Positions 61,270-64,000 of a stretch of DNA of 64,000 nt are shown piece by piece. Each line of letters opens with the position of its first letter. Position 1 is the first letter of the stretch. The DNA comes from Morganella morganii (GTDB lineage: Bacteria; Pseudomonadota; Gammaproteobacteria; Enterobacterales; Enterobacteriaceae): contig NZ_CP066129.1 of the NCBI RefSeq assembly GCF_019242955.1, forward strand, positions 3,968,001 through 4,032,000. The letters are read 5' to 3'. Under the pieces are notes generated by a model, which was not told the DNA's origin, did no database searches, and worked only from the letters and a program-made list of their open reading frames with translations. The position numbers and the translations under genes were made by a program.

Positions 61270-63708
61270 TTACAGTAACTGTGCCAGACGGTTTAAATCT
61301 GACAGGATCGCCCCGGCGGTGACATCCCGTCCGGCACCCGGCCCGCGGATCACCAGCGGATTATCACGGTACCAGCGGCTTTCCACCGCAAAAAGGTTAT
61401 CACCCGGTTGTAATGACGCCAGCGGATGTTCAGGCCGGACCGCTTCCACGCCGACCCGTGCCTTGCCGTTAGCATCAAAGCGGGCCACGTAGCGCAGCAC
61501 CATGCCCATTTCGCGGGCGGCTTCCAGCCGGCAGGCCATCTGTTCATTCAGTGCCGTGACATTCTCAAAGAAGTGATCGGTGGTGCCTTCCTGTGCCGCT
61601 TCCGGCACCAGGGATTCCACACGGACATCTTCCGGCTCAATTTCATATCCGGCTTCGCGGGCAAGGATAATCAGCTTGCGCATTACGTCCTGGCCGGACA
61701 AATCAATACGCGGGTCCGGCTCGGTCAATCCCTGCTGCCAGGCCTGCTCCACCAGCTCGCTGAACGGTACGGTACCGTCGAATTGCAGGAACAGCCAGGA
61801 AAGTGTACCGGAGAAGATCCCGCTGATCGCCAGGATGCTGTCACCGCTTTCATGCAGATCGCGCACACAATGGTTGATCGGCAGTCCGGCACCGACAGTG
61901 GCATTGTACAGCCAGTGACGCCCGGTTTTACGGAAAGCATCGCGGATCTGACGGTAATCCCGGGTTTTGGCCGCCCCGGCAATTTTGTTGGCACTGATAA
62001 CATGGAAACCGTACGCGGCAAAATCGGCGTAGCTTTCCGCCAGTGCTTTGCTGGCGGTCAGGTCGATAATGACCAGGTCATCAAACGGATGGTTACGCAT
62101 CCACAGATACAGCGTGTCTTCATCTGCCACCGGCTCCGCTTCTTCATTAAAGAAAGCCAGTGCACGGCTCGGATCAAGCCCGTCATAGCTGAGCAGTGCC
62201 CGTTCGCTGTCCGCCACACCGGCCAGGATAAATTCAAACCCGCTGCGGGCAGAGAGATTGCTCTGCTCACGCGCGAACAGCTCCAGCCAGCGGCTGCCGA
62301 TATTCCCTTTGCCGAAGACCATCAGACCGATTTGTTTTTCCGCACGGAACAGGCTCTGGTGCAGACCCTGAATCACATGTCCGGTCTGACGGGTACGCAG
62401 AATCGCCACGAGGCTGATGCCGTCCTCCGCCTGCCAGATAAATTCCACCGGCTGATCTTTGAGCTGCTGATAAAAACGATGATAATGCAGCAAATTTTTA
62501 CAGACCCCGGCCCCGACCAGCGCCACCAGCGAGAAGCCGTCACGCAGGGTCAGAGTGCCCGGCAGACCGGCGCTTTCCAGCACATGCAGAGCGCTGTCCG
62601 CCACTTCAGCGGTATAACTGAGCTGAATGAGATTGTCATCATTATGCAGACCAACGGCCAGCGGGCGGATCTGGCTGCGTTTAAGCAGCAGATCAATACT
62701 TTTATAACGTGCTTTGGCGTCATCCCCGGCCGGCAGGCGGATATCAATCAGGCAAACCTCATCATGGTTTGTCACGATTTTCGCCCCGGTACCGGATGCC
62801 AGCACACGCTCAATTTTTGTCGAACCCTGTTCAGGCTGATAGCTGCAGCGCAGCTGTAAATCGATATCACTGACGGACACCGGCTGTAATGTGCGGGTAT
62901 GCAGCACCGGTGCGGCGAGACGTGCCAGTTCACTGGCTTCATCCAGACGCAGCAGCGGCAGCAGACAGGCATCTTTGACTTTGCGCGGGTCGGAGCTGTA
63001 CACCCCGGCAACATCGCTCCAGATGGTGACTTTTTTCACTCCGGCCAGTGCCCCGACCTGGGTGGCGGAATAGTCACTGCCGTTACGGCCGAGCAGCACG
63101 GTTTCCCCGGCAGCGTTACGGGAGATAAACCCGGTCACCACCAGACGTTTACCCGGATGCAGCGCCAGCAGTTCTGCCAGCAGCGGCTGCGACCGCGCGG
63201 TATCCACTTCCGGCTGCGCCGCCCGCTCCGCACACAGGAATGTCCGGGCATCCAGCCACTGTGCGGCCATACCCTGCTCCTGAAGTACCTGAGCCATCAG
63301 ACGGGCAGACCAGATTTCCCCGTGACCGGTCACTTCCGCGTAAATCACATCATTCAGCGGATTTTCCAGCAGTTTCGCCAGGCGCTGAATATCATCATTA
63401 AACTGGAAAATCAGGACATTGGCCTGAACTTCCGGCAGTAAGTCACTGATAAGGGTTGTCTGATAGCGTTGCAGGGTCTGCCGCGCCTGTTCTGCGGCAG
63501 CACGATCACTCTGACTCAGTTTGACCCAGTTAATCAGCTGGTTGGTGGTACTGCCCGCGGCAGATACAACCATCAGGTCATCCGGCTCACTGTAGTTCGC
63601 CATAATATTCGCCACCCGCAGATAACATTTTGCATCTGCCAGGCTGCTGCCGCCGAATTTATGTAACTGACGCCCTTTTACTGATTCATCAATCGCCAAC
63701 GCACTCAT
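61270..63708 (-). CDS. metL: bifunctional aspartokinase II / homoserine dehydrogenase II
   Basis: MetL catalyses the first and third steps of the aspartate pathway for methionine. The 812-residue protein has an N-terminal aspartokinase domain starting KFGGSSLAD near residue 17, a central ACT-like linker, and a C-terminal homoserine dehydrogenase with NAD motif FGKGNIGSRWLELF near residue 475 and SANKIAGA plus GRDVTAGAILSDL near the end. It is 8 bp downstream of metB, as in metBL operons, behind AAGGG. Repression by MetJ would act upstream of metB, outside the window. Confidence 0.97.
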   Translation of the reverse strand: MSALAIDESVKGRQLHKFGGSSLADAKCYLRVANIMANYSEPDDLMVVSAAGSTTNQLINWVKLSQSDRAAAEQARQTLQRYQTTLISDLLPEVQANVLIFQFNDDIQRLAKLLENPLNDVIYAEVTGHGEIWSARLMAQVLQEQGMAAQWLDARTFLCAERAAQPEVDTARSQPLLAELLALHPGKRLVVTGFISRNAAGETVLLGRNGSDYSATQVGALAGVKKVTIWSDVAGVYSSDPRKVKDACLLPLLRLDEASELARLAAPVLHTRTLQPVSVSDIDLQLRCSYQPEQGSTKIERVLASGTGAKIVTNHDEVCLIDIRLPAGDDAKARYKSIDLLLKRSQIRPLAVGLHNDDNLIQLSYTAEVADSALHVLESAGLPGTLTLRDGFSLVALVGAGVCKNLLHYHRFYQQLKDQPVEFIWQAEDGISLVAILRTRQTGHVIQGLHQSLFRAEKQIGLMVFGKGNIGSRWLELFAREQSNLSARSGFEFILAGVADSERALLSYDGLDPSRALAFFNEEAEPVADEDTLYLWMRNHPFDDLVIIDLTASKALAESYADFAAYGFHVISANKIAGAAKTRDYRQIRDAFRKTGRHWLYNATVGAGLPINHCVRDLHESGDSILAISGIFSGTLSWLFLQFDGTVPFSELVEQAWQQGLTEPDPRIDLSGQDVMRKLIILAREAGYEIEPEDVRVESLVPEAAQEGTTDHFFENVTALNEQMACRLEAAREMGMVLRYVARFDANGKARVGVEAVRPEHPLASLQPGDNLFAVESRWYRDNPLVIRGPGAGRDVTAGAILSDLNRLAQLL

Positions 63709-63716
63709 GATTACCC

Positions 63717-64000
63717 TTACCCCTTAGTCACTGACTGAAATGCGCGATCCAGATCAGCAATCAAATCACTGCTGTCCTCAATCCCCGCAGAAATACGTAA
63801 TAAGCTGTCTGAAATTCCCGCTGCATGCCGTGCCTGCTCCGGCATTCCCGCATGTGTCATCGTCGCGGCATGGGAAATCAGTGTTTCCACCCCGCCCAAT
63901 GACTCTGCTAGTGTAAAGAGAGACAGGTGAGATAAAAAGCGGGAAATTGCAGCTTCATCACCATTAATTTCAAAACTGAGCATTGCACCGAATCCTTTCT
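63717..64000 (-). CDS. metB: cystathionine gamma-synthase, 3' part only
   Basis: This is the C-terminal end of MetB, the PLP enzyme that joins O-succinylhomoserine and cysteine to make cystathionine. The frame is open through the window edge, reading KGFGAMLSFEINGDEAA, then FTLAESLGGVETLISHAATM and MTHAGM, ending with the conserved GIEDSSDLIADLDRAF. The N-terminal three quarters, including the PLP lysine, lie outside the window. It is the upstream partner of metL. Confidence 0.96.
   Translation of the reverse strand, partial: KGFGAMLSFEINGDEAAISRFLSHLSLFTLAESLGGVETLISHAATMTHAGMPEQARHAAGISDSLLRISAGIEDSSDLIADLDRAFQSVTKG

Noticed and set aside
61426..62859. A 477-codon plus-strand frame opposite metL
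   Set aside because: Long, but exactly antisense to well-conserved metL coding sequence, rich in Gln/His/Arg as antisense frames of GC-rich genes are, and without a ribosome site.

Overview
This window is chromosomal core DNA of a gamma-proteobacterium of the order Enterobacterales. Nearly every housekeeping protein reads as a close relative of its Escherichia coli counterpart. Morganellaceae, and Morganella in particular, is my best guess from the moderate GC content, the argCBGH cluster and the NikKLMQO-type metal transporter; no sequence search was possible.

Layout. (1) 1-5.2 kb: 3' end of def, then fmt, rsmB, trkA, mscL, and on the other strand arfA and zntR. (2) 5.3-19.2 kb, minus strand: the complete S10, spc and alpha ribosomal operons (rpsJ to rplQ) with secY and rpoA, including the S10 leader, the S10 terminator, the spc promoter and the S4-binding alpha leader. 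(3) 19.3-22.1 kb: bfr, bfd, tuf and four tRNAs (Thr-Tyr-Gly-Thr). (4) 22.4-31.5 kb: coaA, birA, murB and one complete rRNA operon (16S-tRNA-Ile-tRNA-Ala-23S-5S-tRNA-Thr-5S) with P1/P2 promoters. (5) 31.5-42.9 kb: murI, btuB under a cobalamin riboswitch, trmA, a five-gene nickel/cobalt ECF transporter cluster, yijD, fabR, sthA, oxyR. (6) 42.9-46.5 kb: an accessory insert (unknown membrane protein, MFS transporter, LuxR-type regulator, Ner/SfsB-like protein) containing repeated GC-rich palindromes. (7) 46.5-52.4 kb: argH-argG-argB-argC and the divergent argE, with ARG boxes between. (8) 52.6-64 kb: metF behind met boxes, an autotransporter, two paralogous unknown genes (one frameshifted at an A8 tract), an AhpD-like protein, ppc, metL and the end of metB.

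Two large-scale points stand out. The tuf gene joins the flanks of E. coli tufB (tRNA operon upstream) to those of tufA (bfd-bfr-rpsJ downstream), which is what recombination between two inverted tuf copies would leave. The metF...ppc block is inverted relative to the E. coli order, which separates metF from metBL. The islands in (6), (8) and the metal transporter in (5) sit at places where E. coli has none of these genes.

The most interesting uncharacterised items are the paralogous gene pair with near-identical leaders and a homopolymer frameshift, the palindrome-rich region between the LuxR-type gene and its MFS neighbour, a five-copy 16-bp repeat abutting argH, alternative hairpins ahead of rsmB, and the palindrome cluster between ppc and metL. 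I saw no insertion sequence, prophage or CRISPR array.
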